From Nocardioides rubriscoriae (GTDB lineage Bacteria > Actinomycetota > Actinomycetes > Propionibacteriales > Nocardioidaceae): a stretch of DNA of 64,000 nucleotides. Positions 7,228-15,189 of the stretch are shown one piece after another. The translations under genes were made by a program, and so were the position numbers. The DNA lies in NCBI RefSeq assembly GCF_008087085.1, contig NZ_VIYJ01000002.1, positions 372,001 through 436,000 on the forward strand. The letters run 5' to 3'. A model generated the notes under the pieces. That model did no database searches, was not told the origin of the DNA, and worked only from the letters and a program-made list of their open reading frames with translations. Numbering within the stretch: the first letter of the stretch is position 1; the number at the start of each line of letters is the position of its first letter.

Positions 7228-8748
7228 TCAGGACTCCTGGGCTTCTCGAAGGGCGGTCTTGAGAACTTTGCCGGACAGGTTGCGCGGCAGGACGTCGACG
7301 TGGGCGACCGACCGCGGGACCTTGAAGTTGGCCAGCCGCTCGCGGGCGAACGCGACGACGTCGTCGGCGGTGGCGGTGCCGACCACGAAGGCCTTGCCGA
7401 CCTCGCCGAGCCGCTCGTCGGGCACCCCGACCACGGCCACGTCGTCGACGCCGTCCAGGCGCATCAGCACCTGCTCGACCTCGGCGGGGTAGACGTTGAA
7501 GCCGCCAGAGATGTACATGTCCTTGAGCCGGTCGGTGATGCGCAGGTTGCCGGCCTCGTCGAGGACGCCGACGTCGCCGGTGTGCAGCCAGCCGTCGGCG
7601 TCGATCGCGGCCGCGGTGGCCTCGGGGTCGTCGAGGTAGCCGAGCATCACGTGCTCGCCGCGCACCAGCAGCTCGCCGGTCGCCTCGTCGGTGCGCGTCT
7701 CCATGCCGGGGATGGCGCGGCCGCAGGTGGTCGCGACCGTCTCGGCCGGGTCGCCCTCGCGGCACATGGTGACGACCACGGCCTCGGTCATGCCGAACGC
7801 CGTGACGACCTGGTCGATGCCCAGCCCCTCGGGCTCCGGAGCGCGCATCCGCTCGATGAGCACGACCGGGACGACGGCGGCGCCGGTGACGGCCAGCCGC
7901 AGCGAGGAGAGGTCGAGGTCGGCGCGCTCGGGTGCGGTCAGCATCGACTGGTAAATGGTCGGCGCCCCGGGCAGCACGGTGATCTGCTCGTCCTGGACCA
8001 GCCGCATCGTGGCCGCGACGTCGAAGGTCGCGACGGGGTAGAGCGTGCACCCGGTCAGCAGCCCGACGACGATGCCGATCTTGTAGCCGAAGGAGTGGAA
8101 GAACGGGTTGACCACCAGGTAGCGGTCGTCGGCGCGGACGCCGCCCAGCTCGGCCCAGGCCCGCGCCACGCCGATGGTCTGGCGGTGGGCGCTCATCGCG
8201 CCCTTGGACCGGCCGGTGGTGCCGGAGGTGAAGAGCACGTCGGCGACGTCGTCGGGGCCGACGGCGTCGGCGCGGCGCCGGGCCTCGGCCAGGTCGGTGT
8301 CGCTGGCCGGCCCGCCGTCGGGCCGGGCGAGGTCGGCCAGGTCGACCACCTGCGCGGACGTGCCGAGCGCGGCGAGGTCGGCGACCTGCGAGCGGCCCAG
8401 GAAGCCGTCGGCCACCACGACGAGCGCGGCGTCGGTGCGCGCGAGCACGTCGGCGACCTCGTGGGCGGTGTAGCGGCTGTTGAGCGGGACCAGCACGCCT
8501 CCGGCGTAGGTGACGGCCAGGGCCGCCACCGCCCAGGCCGTGCTGTTGGGGGCCCACACGCCGACCGCGCGGCCGGGCTCGAGCCCGCGCGCGACGTACG
8601 ACGCCGCGACCGCCTCGACGCGGGTCAGCAGGTCGGCGTAGGACAGGCGGGCCGACCCCTCGACGTAGGCCGGGTGGTCGGCGAAGTGCTCCGCGGCGTT
8701 GCGGAGCAGGGCGGGCAGCGCCGTGGGCGTCGACAGCAAACCAAGCAT
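7228..8748 (-). CDS. fadD3: HIP-CoA ligase FadD3 (AMP-forming)
   Basis: The protein has 506 residues and belongs to the ANL adenylating superfamily. LFTSGTTGRSKGAMSA is the phosphate-binding loop, VTAFGMTEA the aromatic/adenine motif, DGWLHTGDVG the hinge region and NLSGKVLKTALRE carries the C-terminal catalytic Lys. FadD3 activates the propionate side chain of HIP, the C/D-ring fragment left after rings A and B are removed. The ATG at 8748 lies inside the KstR2 operator (8740-8757), preceded by TACTCT on the complement; TTG four codons in is an alternative start. It is the first gene of fadD3-fadE31-fadE32-fadE33 and is divergent from fadE30. Confidence 0.9.
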   Translation of the reverse strand: MLGLLSTPTALPALLRNAAEHFADHPAYVEGSARLSYADLLTRVEAVAASYVARGLEPGRAVGVWAPNSTAWAVAALAVTYAGGVLVPLNSRYTAHEVADVLARTDAALVVVADGFLGRSQVADLAALGTSAQVVDLADLARPDGGPASDTDLAEARRRADAVGPDDVADVLFTSGTTGRSKGAMSAHRQTIGVARAWAELGGVRADDRYLVVNPFFHSFGYKIGIVVGLLTGCTLYPVATFDVAATMRLVQDEQITVLPGAPTIYQSMLTAPERADLDLSSLRLAVTGAAVVPVVLIERMRAPEPEGLGIDQVVTAFGMTEAVVVTMCREGDPAETVATTCGRAIPGMETRTDEATGELLVRGEHVMLGYLDDPEATAAAIDADGWLHTGDVGVLDEAGNLRITDRLKDMYISGGFNVYPAEVEQVLMRLDGVDDVAVVGVPDERLGEVGKAFVVGTATADDVVAFARERLANFKVPRSVAHVDVLPRNLSGKVLKTALREAQES

Positions 8749-8763
8749 TTGCTTGGTAGAGTA
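8740..8763. promoter_or_regulatory. KstR2 operator with symmetric bidirectional -10
   Basis: ACCAAGCA-TT-TGCTTGGT (8740-8757) is a perfect inverted repeat matching the KstR2 pattern CAAG-N4-CTTG. It runs into TAGAGTA (8757-8763), which reads TAGAGT as a -10 for fadE30 and TACTCT as a -10 for fadD3 on the other strand. The GTG of fadE30 begins 7 nt after its -10. Confidence 0.9.
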
Positions 8764-8769
8764 GCACCC

Positions 8770-9984
8770 GTGGACCTGGCCTACTCCGACGACGACGTCG
8801 CGTTCCGTTCCGAGATCCGCACCTGGCTCGAGGACCAGCTCGCCTCCGCCGAGTGGGCCGGGCTCAAGGGGCTGGGGGGTCCGGGGCGCGACCACGAGGC
8901 CATCGACGAGCGCCTCGCCTGGAACCGCCACCTCGCCGCGCACGGCTGGACCTGCGTCGGATGGCCGACCGAGCACGGCGGTCGCGGCCTGAGCCTGTGG
9001 CAGCAGGTGATCTTCCACGAGGAGTACGCGCGCGCCGACGCACCGCACGGCGTCAACCACCTCGGCGAGACCCTCGTCGGCCCGACCCTGATGGCCTTCG
9101 GCACCCCCGAGCAGCAGGCGCGCTTCCTCCCGCCGATCCTGGCCGTCGACGAGCTGTGGGCCCAGGGCTACTCCGAGCCGGGGGCCGGCTCCGACCTCGC
9201 CAACGTGCAGACCAAGGCGGTCCTCGACGAGAGCACGGGCGAGTGGGTGGTCGACGGTCAGAAGGTGTGGACGTCCAACGCCCACTTCTCGCAGTGGGTC
9301 TTCGTGATCGCGCGCAGCGAGCCCGGCTCGCGGCGCCACCAGGGCCTGTCGTTCCTGCTGGTGCCCCTCGACCAGGAGGGCGTCGAGGTCCGCCCGATCG
9401 AGCAGCTGACCGGCGGCTCGGAGTTCAACGAGGTCTTCCTCACCGGCGCGCGCACCGCGGCGGCCCACGTCGTCGGCGCGCCGGGCCAGGGCTGGGGCGT
9501 GGCGATGGGCCTGCTCGGTTTCGAGCGCGGCGTGTCGACCCTCGCCCAGACCGTCGACTACGCCCGCGAGCTCGCCGGCGTCGTCGAGCGGGCCCGTGCC
9601 AACGGCGCGATCGACGACCCCGTGGTGCGCGACCGGTTGGCCGCGCTCAAGGTCGAGCTGTCGGTCATCCGCTCCCAGGGCCTGCGCGGGCTCTCGCAGC
9701 TGGCCGGCGGCGAGGACTCCGCCGCCGGTGGTGGTGCGGGGTCGATCTTCAAGCTGGTGTGGGCCGGGTGGCACCGGCGCCTGGGCGAGGTGGCCATGCA
9801 GGTCGCCGGTGCCGACGGGCTGCTCACCCAGGGCGCCGACCCCGCGGCGTACGACCTCGACGAGCACCAACGGCTCTTCCTCTTCTCGCGCGCCGACACC
9901 ATCTACGGCGGCAGCGACGAGGTGCAGAAGAACATCCTGGCCGAGCGGGTGCTCGGTCTCCCACGCGAACCGAAGGGCGCCTGA
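8770..9984 (+). CDS. fadE30: Acyl-CoA dehydrogenase FadE30 / IpdE1
   Basis: The protein has 404 residues and starts at GTG 8770 (VDLAYSDDDVAFRSEIRTWL), 7 nt after TAGAGT; longer upstream reading is not supported. It is a complete ACAD: QGYSEPGAGSDLANVQTKA for FAD/substrate, VVDGQKVWTSNA, and the C-terminal IYGGSDEVQKNILAERVLGL. FadE30 (IpdE1) pairs with FadE33 (IpdE2) to introduce a double bond into the CoA ester during HIP breakdown. It heads fadE30-ipdF-kstR2-fadA6; its stop and the next ATG are adjacent. It is derepressed when KstR2 releases, with HIP-CoA as known effector. Confidence 0.9.
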   Translation: MDLAYSDDDVAFRSEIRTWLEDQLASAEWAGLKGLGGPGRDHEAIDERLAWNRHLAAHGWTCVGWPTEHGGRGLSLWQQVIFHEEYARADAPHGVNHLGETLVGPTLMAFGTPEQQARFLPPILAVDELWAQGYSEPGAGSDLANVQTKAVLDESTGEWVVDGQKVWTSNAHFSQWVFVIARSEPGSRRHQGLSFLLVPLDQEGVEVRPIEQLTGGSEFNEVFLTGARTAAAHVVGAPGQGWGVAMGLLGFERGVSTLAQTVDYARELAGVVERARANGAIDDPVVRDRLAALKVELSVIRSQGLRGLSQLAGGEDSAAGGGAGSIFKLVWAGWHRRLGEVAMQVAGADGLLTQGADPAAYDLDEHQRLFLFSRADTIYGGSDEVQKNILAERVLGLPREPKGA

Positions 9985-10788
9985 ATGAGCACGCACCGAC
10001 CCGAGCAGCCCGCCCCCGACTACGTGCCCGGCCACGACCTGCTGCGCGGCAAGGTCGTGGTCGTCACCGCTGCGGCGGGCGCGGGCATCGGTGCGGCCGT
10101 CGTACGCCGCGCGCTCGAGGAGGGCGCCCAGGCCGTCGTCTTCTCCGACACCCACGCGCGCCGCCTGGCCGAGGCCGAGGAGGCGCTGGCCGCGGAGTTC
10201 GGCGCCGAGCGCGTGCGCCAGCTGGTCTGCGACGTGACCGACGAGAGCCAGGTCGCGGCGCTCCTCGACGTGGCCGACGAGCTCGGCGGCGTCGACGTCA
10301 TGGTCAACAACGCCGGCCTGGGCGGCACCGCCTCGGTGCTGGAGATGACCGACGAGCAGTGGCTCAAGGTCCTCGACATCACCCTCACCGGCACCTTCCG
10401 CTGCGTGCGGGCCGCCGGTCAGCGGTTCGTCGCCTCGGGCAAGCGGGGCGTCATCGTCAACAACGCCTCGGTCATCGGCTGGCGGGCCCAGGAGGGCCAG
10501 GCCCACTACGCCGCCGCCAAGGCCGGCGTCATGGCGCTCACCCGGTGCGCGGCGATCGACCTGGCCCCGCACGGCATCCGCGTCAACGCGGTCAGCCCGA
10601 GCCTGGCGATGCACCCGTTCCTGGCCAAGGTGACCAGCGACGAGCTGCTCGCCGAGCTCAAGCAGCGCGAGGCCTTCGGGCGGGCGGCCGAGCCGTGGGA
10701 GGTGGCCAACGTGATGATCATGCTGGCCAGCGACTACGCGTCCTACATGACCGGCGAGGTCGTCGCCGTCAGCAGCCAGCAGGCGTGA
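9985..10788 (+). CDS. ipdF: SDR oxidoreductase IpdF (Rv3559c-like)
   Basis: A 267-residue short-chain dehydrogenase. The nucleotide motif is TAAAGAGIG (about residues 28-36), NNAG is near 108-111, and the catalytic pair is Tyr175 and Lys179 (HYAAAK). It lies directly between fadE30 and kstR2, as does Rv3559c. IpdF oxidises the hydroxyl of 5-hydroxy-HIC-CoA in the mycobacterial pathway; that role is transferred here by synteny. The ATG follows the fadE30 TGA with no gap, and its own stop overlaps the kstR2 ATG. Confidence 0.85.
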   Translation: MSTHRPEQPAPDYVPGHDLLRGKVVVVTAAAGAGIGAAVVRRALEEGAQAVVFSDTHARRLAEAEEALAAEFGAERVRQLVCDVTDESQVAALLDVADELGGVDVMVNNAGLGGTASVLEMTDEQWLKVLDITLTGTFRCVRAAGQRFVASGKRGVIVNNASVIGWRAQEGQAHYAAAKAGVMALTRCAAIDLAPHGIRVNAVSPSLAMHPFLAKVTSDELLAELKQREAFGRAAEPWEVANVMIMLASDYASYMTGEVVAVSSQQA

Positions 10789-11387
10789 TGAGCGCCCAGC
10801 CGGATGCCGGCCCCACGCGGCGCGAGGAGCTGCTCGCGATCGCCGCGGGCCTTTTCGCCCAGAAGGGCTTCCGCAACACCACCGTGCGCGACATCGCCGA
10901 CGCCGCCGGCATCCTGTCGGGCAGCCTCTACCACCACTTCGACTCCAAGGAGTCGATGGTCGACGAGATCCTGCGAACCTTCCAGGACGAGCTCTTCGGC
11001 CAGTACGACGCCATCCTGCGCTCCGACGACGACGCCCGCAGCAGGCTCGAACGGGCCGTCGAGGTGTCGTTCGCCGCGATCGACCAGCACCCTCACGAGG
11101 TGGCGATCTTCCAGAACGAGGCGGCCTACCTCGGCGACTTCGAGCGCTTCGCCTACCTCGCCGAGCGCAACGCCCAGTCGCGGTCGGTCTGGATCACCCT
11201 GCTCCGCGACGGCGTGGCCACCGGTGCGCTGCGCACCGACCTCGACGTCGAGCTCACCTACCGCTTCATCCGCGACACCGTCTGGGTCGCGGTCGGGTGG
11301 TACCGCCCCGGAGGCAAGCTCACCCACGACGTCATCGCCCGCCAGTACCTGACCATCCTCCTCGACGGAATCGCAAAGGACACCTGA
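10788..11387 (+). CDS. kstR2: TetR-family repressor KstR2
   Basis: The protein has 199 residues. The start ATG at 10788 overlaps the ipdF stop (TGATG). The TetR DNA-binding domain spans about residues 10-58: REELLAIAAGLFAQKGFRNT, then VRDIADAAG and the recognition helix SGSLYHHFDSKESMVDEIL. The C-terminal ligand domain is all-helical. Position within the HIP operon and two perfect KstR2 operators in this window (8740 and 22791) identify it. It represses both divergent promoters and, being inside the fadE30 operon, autoregulates. The known effector is HIP-CoA. Confidence 0.92.
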   Translation: MSAQPDAGPTRREELLAIAAGLFAQKGFRNTTVRDIADAAGILSGSLYHHFDSKESMVDEILRTFQDELFGQYDAILRSDDDARSRLERAVEVSFAAIDQHPHEVAIFQNEAAYLGDFERFAYLAERNAQSRSVWITLLRDGVATGALRTDLDVELTYRFIRDTVWVAVGWYRPGGKLTHDVIARQYLTILLDGIAKDT

Positions 11388-11388
11388 C

Positions 11389-12552
11389 ATGCCCGAGGCC
11401 TACATCGTCGACGCCGTCCGCACCCCGGTCGGCAAGCGCGGGGGCGCGCTGGCCGGCGTCCACTCCGCCGACCTCGCCGCCCACTCGATCGCTGCGCTGG
11501 TGCGTCGTACGGGCGTGGACCCCGGTGCCGTCGACGACGTCATCCTCGGCTGCTGCGACACCATCGGCTCGCAGGCCGGCGACGTCGCCCGCACCGCATG
11601 GCTGGTCGCGGGGCTGCCCGACCACGTGCCGGGCGTGACCATCGACCGCCAGTGCGGCTCGTCGCAGCAGGCCGTGCACTTCGCGGCCCAGGGCGTGCTG
11701 TCCGGCACCCAGGACCTCGTCGTCGCGGGCGGCGTGCAGAACATGAGCGCCATCCCGATCTCCGCCGCGATGCTCGTGGGCCAGCAGTACGGCTTCACCA
11801 CGCCGTTCGCCGAGTCGCCGGGCTGGCTGGCCCGCTTCGGCGACGTCGAGGTCTCGCAGTTCGGCAGCGCCGAGATGATCGCCGAGAAGTGGGACATCTC
11901 GCGCGAGGACATGGAGGCCTTCGCCCTGGCCTCCCACGACCGCGCCCGCGCCGCCATCGCCGAGGGTCGCTTCACCAACGAGATCGAGCCGGTGACGCTG
12001 CCCGACGGCACCGTGTTCGACACCGACCAGTGCCCGCGCGAGACGTCGCTGGAGAAGATGGCCGGCCTGCAGCCGCTCGCGCCGGGCGGGCGCATCACCG
12101 CCGCGGTGTCGTCGCAGATCTGCGACGCCTCGACCGCGATGCTCATCGCCTCCGAGGCCGCGGTCGCCGCGCACGGCCTGACCCCGCGCGCCCGCGTCCA
12201 CCACCTCTCGGTGCGCGGCGACGACCCGGTCTGGATGCTCACCGGACCGATCCGCGCCACGCGTCACGCGCTGGAGAGGACCGGGCTGTCGGTCGACGAC
12301 ATCGACCTCTTCGAGTGCAACGAGGCCTTCGCCTCCGTCGTCCTGGCCTGGATGAAGGAGCTCGACGTGCCGCACGAGAAGGTCAACGTCAACGGCGGCG
12401 GCATCGCGCTCGGTCACCCCATCGGCGCCACCGGTACCCGCCTGATGACCACGATGCTCAACGAGCTCGAGCGCACCGGCGGCCGCTACGCCCTGCAGAC
12501 CATGTGCGAGGGCGGCGGCCAGGCCAACGTCACCATCATCGAGCGCCTGTAG
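11389..12552 (+). CDS. fadA6: Thiolase FadA6
   Basis: A 387-residue thiolase starting at ATG 11389, one base after the kstR2 stop. The nucleophile is Cys89 in TIDRQCGSSQQAVHF. The C-terminal active site has NVNGGGIALGHPIGATG and the proton-shuttling Cys in MCEGGGQAN. FadA6 performs a thiolytic step on the ring-opened CoA products of HIP degradation in the KstR2 pathway. Compared with M. tuberculosis, the genes normally following (Rv3555c, fdxB, ipdC) are not adjacent; ipdC reappears about 6.7 kb later. Confidence 0.9.
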   Translation: MPEAYIVDAVRTPVGKRGGALAGVHSADLAAHSIAALVRRTGVDPGAVDDVILGCCDTIGSQAGDVARTAWLVAGLPDHVPGVTIDRQCGSSQQAVHFAAQGVLSGTQDLVVAGGVQNMSAIPISAAMLVGQQYGFTTPFAESPGWLARFGDVEVSQFGSAEMIAEKWDISREDMEAFALASHDRARAAIAEGRFTNEIEPVTLPDGTVFDTDQCPRETSLEKMAGLQPLAPGGRITAAVSSQICDASTAMLIASEAAVAAHGLTPRARVHHLSVRGDDPVWMLTGPIRATRHALERTGLSVDDIDLFECNEAFASVVLAWMKELDVPHEKVNVNGGGIALGHPIGATGTRLMTTMLNELERTGGRYALQTMCEGGGQANVTIIERL

Positions 12553-12575
12553 ACCTCGGCGGCACCACCACCGCG

Positions 12576-12621
12576 GATAGTCGTGGACGTTCCGCACCTG
12601 TGCAGAAGGTCCACGACTATC
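12576..12621. terminator. Hairpin between fadA6 and the PHP gene
   Basis: GATAGTCGTGGAC (12576-12588) pairs perfectly with GTCCACGACTATC (12609-12621). The 20-nt loop contains a small inner hairpin, GCAC-CT-GTGC. It lies between two convergent genes and has no T-tract, so it is at best a bidirectional, Rho-assisted type terminator or a structural element. Confidence 0.5.
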
Positions 12622-12637
12622 GGGGTGGTGTCGGGAC

Positions 12638-13972
12638 CTAGGTGGCTGGGGTCAGCCAGATCGGGCTGGTGTAGGCGATCGCGAAGTTGTTGGCCGGGTG
12701 TCCCTCGGGTCCAGGGGTCGCGTTGCGCTGGGTGGGGTCGGCGATGCGCAGCACGAACCAGTCGTCGCCGCCGCGCTTCATCGCCATCCGGAGGTCGAGG
12801 ACGTCGCCGACACGGAGCTCCTCGACCTCCATGACCCGCGGCACGTCCGGCCCGGGCCGCAGCACCTGCACCTCCAGCCGGCGCCCGCGCCAGGCCCGGT
12901 CGCGGGCGACGTCGAGGCGGATCTCCACCCGGCCCCGGTCGTGGCGCAGCGGTGAGCCCATCCGCGCGTGGTGCCCGGACGTCGCCGAGCGGGCGACAGC
13001 GTCGACGCGCAGCCCCGACGTACGGGTGGCGAAGAACCGGCGGGCCCGCATGGCCTCCTTGACGCCGCGGCGGTTGTGCTCCTTGACCCACAGGCCGGTG
13101 CGGCCCTTGCCCTCGGGGAAGCCCCAGTCGGTGCCGTGCTCGTCGGTGACGCCGGCGATGCCGGTGCGCCAGCCGGCGCCGAGGCAGGCGACCAGCGGCG
13201 AGGTGAGCCCGTCGGCGTAGCCCTCGAAGAGGTAGTCGTCGCCGCGGTTGAACAGCTCGAGCGACACCACGCGGTCGTGGACGCGGGCGTCGTAGGTGAA
13301 CTCCTGGAAGCGTCCCGGCTCGCGGCCGGGGTGGTTGAAGCCGGCCAGTCCACCCGCTCCGCCGTCGAGCACCAGGCCCGGCTCGCGTCGCAGCCAGTCG
13401 AGCAGTGGCTGCATCACCCCGGCCTGCACGACGTCGATGTAGTGCTCGGTGAACCAGACGTTGACGTGGCCCAGCAGCGGCTCGGACCACTCGAAGCCAC
13501 GGATCGCGGTGAACCGGCCGTCGCGGTTGGCGGCGTCGGCCAGGCGACCGGTGCGGGCGAAGTCGGACGGCGTGATGCCGGCGACCTGCTTGTACTCCGG
13601 GGGCAGCAGCCCGTCGAGCACCTCGCCCAGCACGTTGTCGGAGAGCGTCGCGTGGTCGGTGAGCGCGGCCACGTCGAGACCGGCGCTGCGCATCGAGGCG
13701 AACGCCAGGGCGGGGTCGCCGTCGCCGTCGGAGAGCAGGGTGTGGTTGTGCAGGTCGGCGTGCACCAACCTCGTGCCGCGGCTGATCCGTGAGGTCCGGC
13801 TGGCGCCGGCCCGCGGCGCGGTGGTGGCGCCGTAACCGACCCCCGGGGCGATCGCGCCGACGACCGGCCCGAGGGCTCCGGCGATGAGCAGACCGGGTCC
13901 GGCCGCGGCTACCGCACGACGCGACAGGCCCGCGGGAGGCTCCGGATGGGCGTGGGTGAGGTCATCGCACAC
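12638..13972 (-). CDS. Tat-exported PHP-domain phosphoesterase
   Basis: A 444-residue protein. Its N-terminus has a twin-arginine signal (GLSRRAVAAAGPGLLIAGAL), so the enzyme is probably exported folded. The PHP metal sites follow: HADLHNHTLLSDGDGDP, then AALTDHATLSD, FEWSE, HVNVWF, FNHPGREPG and a late VTDEHGTDWGF. PHP proteins hydrolyse phosphoesters with a trinuclear metal centre. The C-terminal 130 residues form an extra beta domain often annotated DUF3604-like. The start is the GTG at 13972. It converges with fadA6 and diverges from the sulfotransferase. Confidence 0.8.
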   Translation of the reverse strand: MCDDLTHAHPEPPAGLSRRAVAAAGPGLLIAGALGPVVGAIAPGVGYGATTAPRAGASRTSRISRGTRLVHADLHNHTLLSDGDGDPALAFASMRSAGLDVAALTDHATLSDNVLGEVLDGLLPPEYKQVAGITPSDFARTGRLADAANRDGRFTAIRGFEWSEPLLGHVNVWFTEHYIDVVQAGVMQPLLDWLRREPGLVLDGGAGGLAGFNHPGREPGRFQEFTYDARVHDRVVSLELFNRGDDYLFEGYADGLTSPLVACLGAGWRTGIAGVTDEHGTDWGFPEGKGRTGLWVKEHNRRGVKEAMRARRFFATRTSGLRVDAVARSATSGHHARMGSPLRHDRGRVEIRLDVARDRAWRGRRLEVQVLRPGPDVPRVMEVEELRVGDVLDLRMAMKRGGDDWFVLRIADPTQRNATPGPEGHPANNFAIAYTSPIWLTPAT

Positions 13973-14047
13973 GCCCCGATCCCACCACGTCCGCGCGACA
14001 GGGAGGTGAACGCGAAAGGTTGGTCCGGTGGCCCCTAGGCTGGGTGG

Positions 14048-14707
14048 GTGATCATCGCACCGTCGCACGGCTTCGTGCTGCTCTCGGTGCCCAAGGTCGC
14101 CTCGACCTCGCTCGACGAGGCCCTCGCGGGCTACCACGAGCCGGTGCCGGGCAAGGCCCCGGCCAAGCACCAGAACGTGCTGAACTTCCACCGCCACACG
14201 GTGCCCAGGATCCGCAGGCTGGGGTTCGAGCGGGACGCCTACGAGGTCGTCGCGCTCTTCCGCGACCCGGTGTCGTGGCTCGAGTCGTGGTGGCGCTACC
14301 GGCAGCGGCCCGACGTGCGTGACCACAAGGCCGAGCGGTTCACCGGCGACCTGACCTTCGCCGAGTTCGCCCGGCTGTTCCTCGACGACAAGGACGCGAC
14401 CGGCATCAAGGGGCGCCCGGCGAAGTTCGTCGCGGGCGACGTCGACCGCGGCGCCCGGATCGACCGCATCTTCGCCGTCGACCGGCCCGAGGTGTGGACG
14501 GCGTGGTTCGCCGAGCGTGTCGGAGCGCCGGTCGAGGTGCCGCGCCGCAACCGGGCCTCGGCCCGGCAGCCCGTCGACCTGCCCGACGCGTTGAAGGACG
14601 AGCTGCGCGCCTGGTTCGCCCCCGAGTACGACGTGCTCGACCAGTTGGCCGACGACGGCTGGTGGGCACCGCCCTTCGGCTACCGGCCGGCCGGGCTCGA
14701 GGGCTGA
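14048..14707 (+). CDS. Sulfotransferase-family protein
   Basis: The protein has 219 residues. SVPKVASTSLDEAL (about residues 13-26) is the 5'-phosphosulfate loop of PAPS sulfotransferases and VVALFRDPVSWLESWW is the 3'-phosphate motif. GTG 14048 lies 6 nt after TAGGCT (14036-14041), a leaderless-type start. It resembles the Sulfotransfer_2-like bacterial proteins that modify glycans or lipids; the acceptor is unknown. It is divergent from the PHP gene and monocistronic. Confidence 0.75.
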   Translation: MIIAPSHGFVLLSVPKVASTSLDEALAGYHEPVPGKAPAKHQNVLNFHRHTVPRIRRLGFERDAYEVVALFRDPVSWLESWWRYRQRPDVRDHKAERFTGDLTFAEFARLFLDDKDATGIKGRPAKFVAGDVDRGARIDRIFAVDRPEVWTAWFAERVGAPVEVPRRNRASARQPVDLPDALKDELRAWFAPEYDVLDQLADDGWWAPPFGYRPAGLEG

Positions 14708-14723
14708 GGACCCCTCGCCGGGT

Positions 14724-15074
14724 TCAGCCGAGGATCAAGACCAGTCCTACGACGGTCGGCACGAACCCGAGCAGCAGCCACGGGCTCGCGAACGACCGGC
14801 GGTGGATGGCGAACGCCGCGGCGATCGCCACGACCCCGAAGGCCCCACCCAACAGGCACAACCCGACCTGGGCGACCCGCTCGGAGTCGTCGATGAGCAC
14901 CGCGGCGATCACGAGCCCGACGGAGAGGTGGAAGATCGTGGTGCCGACCAGCACCGACATGACCGTGCGCTGCACCCGCTCCAGGCGAGCGACGTCCTCC
15001 GGGGTCGCGCGCTGACGGGGGACGGACGGGTCGATGAGGTGCTTGGCCCGGCGCGGCACCGGTTCCTGGGTCAT
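14724..15074 (-). CDS. Small membrane protein, hypothetical
   Basis: A 116-residue protein starting at ATG 15074, 6 nt after TACCCT on the complement. The N-terminal 35 residues are charged (KHLIDPSVPRQRATPEDVAR). Three hydrophobic segments follow: TVMSVLVGTTIFHLSVGLVI, VGLCLLGGAFGVVAIAAAF, and WLLLGFVPTVVGLVLIL. No enzymatic motif was seen. An upstream-extended reading through the neighbouring HNH pseudogene is an artefact of that gene's frameshift. Confidence 0.7.
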   Translation of the reverse strand: MTQEPVPRRAKHLIDPSVPRQRATPEDVARLERVQRTVMSVLVGTTIFHLSVGLVIAAVLIDDSERVAQVGLCLLGGAFGVVAIAAAFAIHRRSFASPWLLLGFVPTVVGLVLILG

Positions 15075-15189
15075 GCCTCCAGGGTAGGGCGGTCCCGTCC
15101 TGGGTCCCCAGGGCCGGACGGTCCTACGGCCGTGACCCCCGACACGCCGGTGGCCCCGCCCGGGTGGGCGGGGTGTCGGGGCGGGGTGG

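Noticed and set aside
6238-9984. A 1248-residue reading frame
   Set aside because: Only its last 404 codons are FadE30. The rest is antisense shadow of fadD3 and fadE31 in GC-rich DNA, and crosses the KstR2 operator and promoter.
7228-10614. A 1128-residue reading frame on the minus strand
   Set aside because: Only the part from 8748 down is FadD3. Upstream it is the shadow of fadE30 and ipdF and would bury the promoter.
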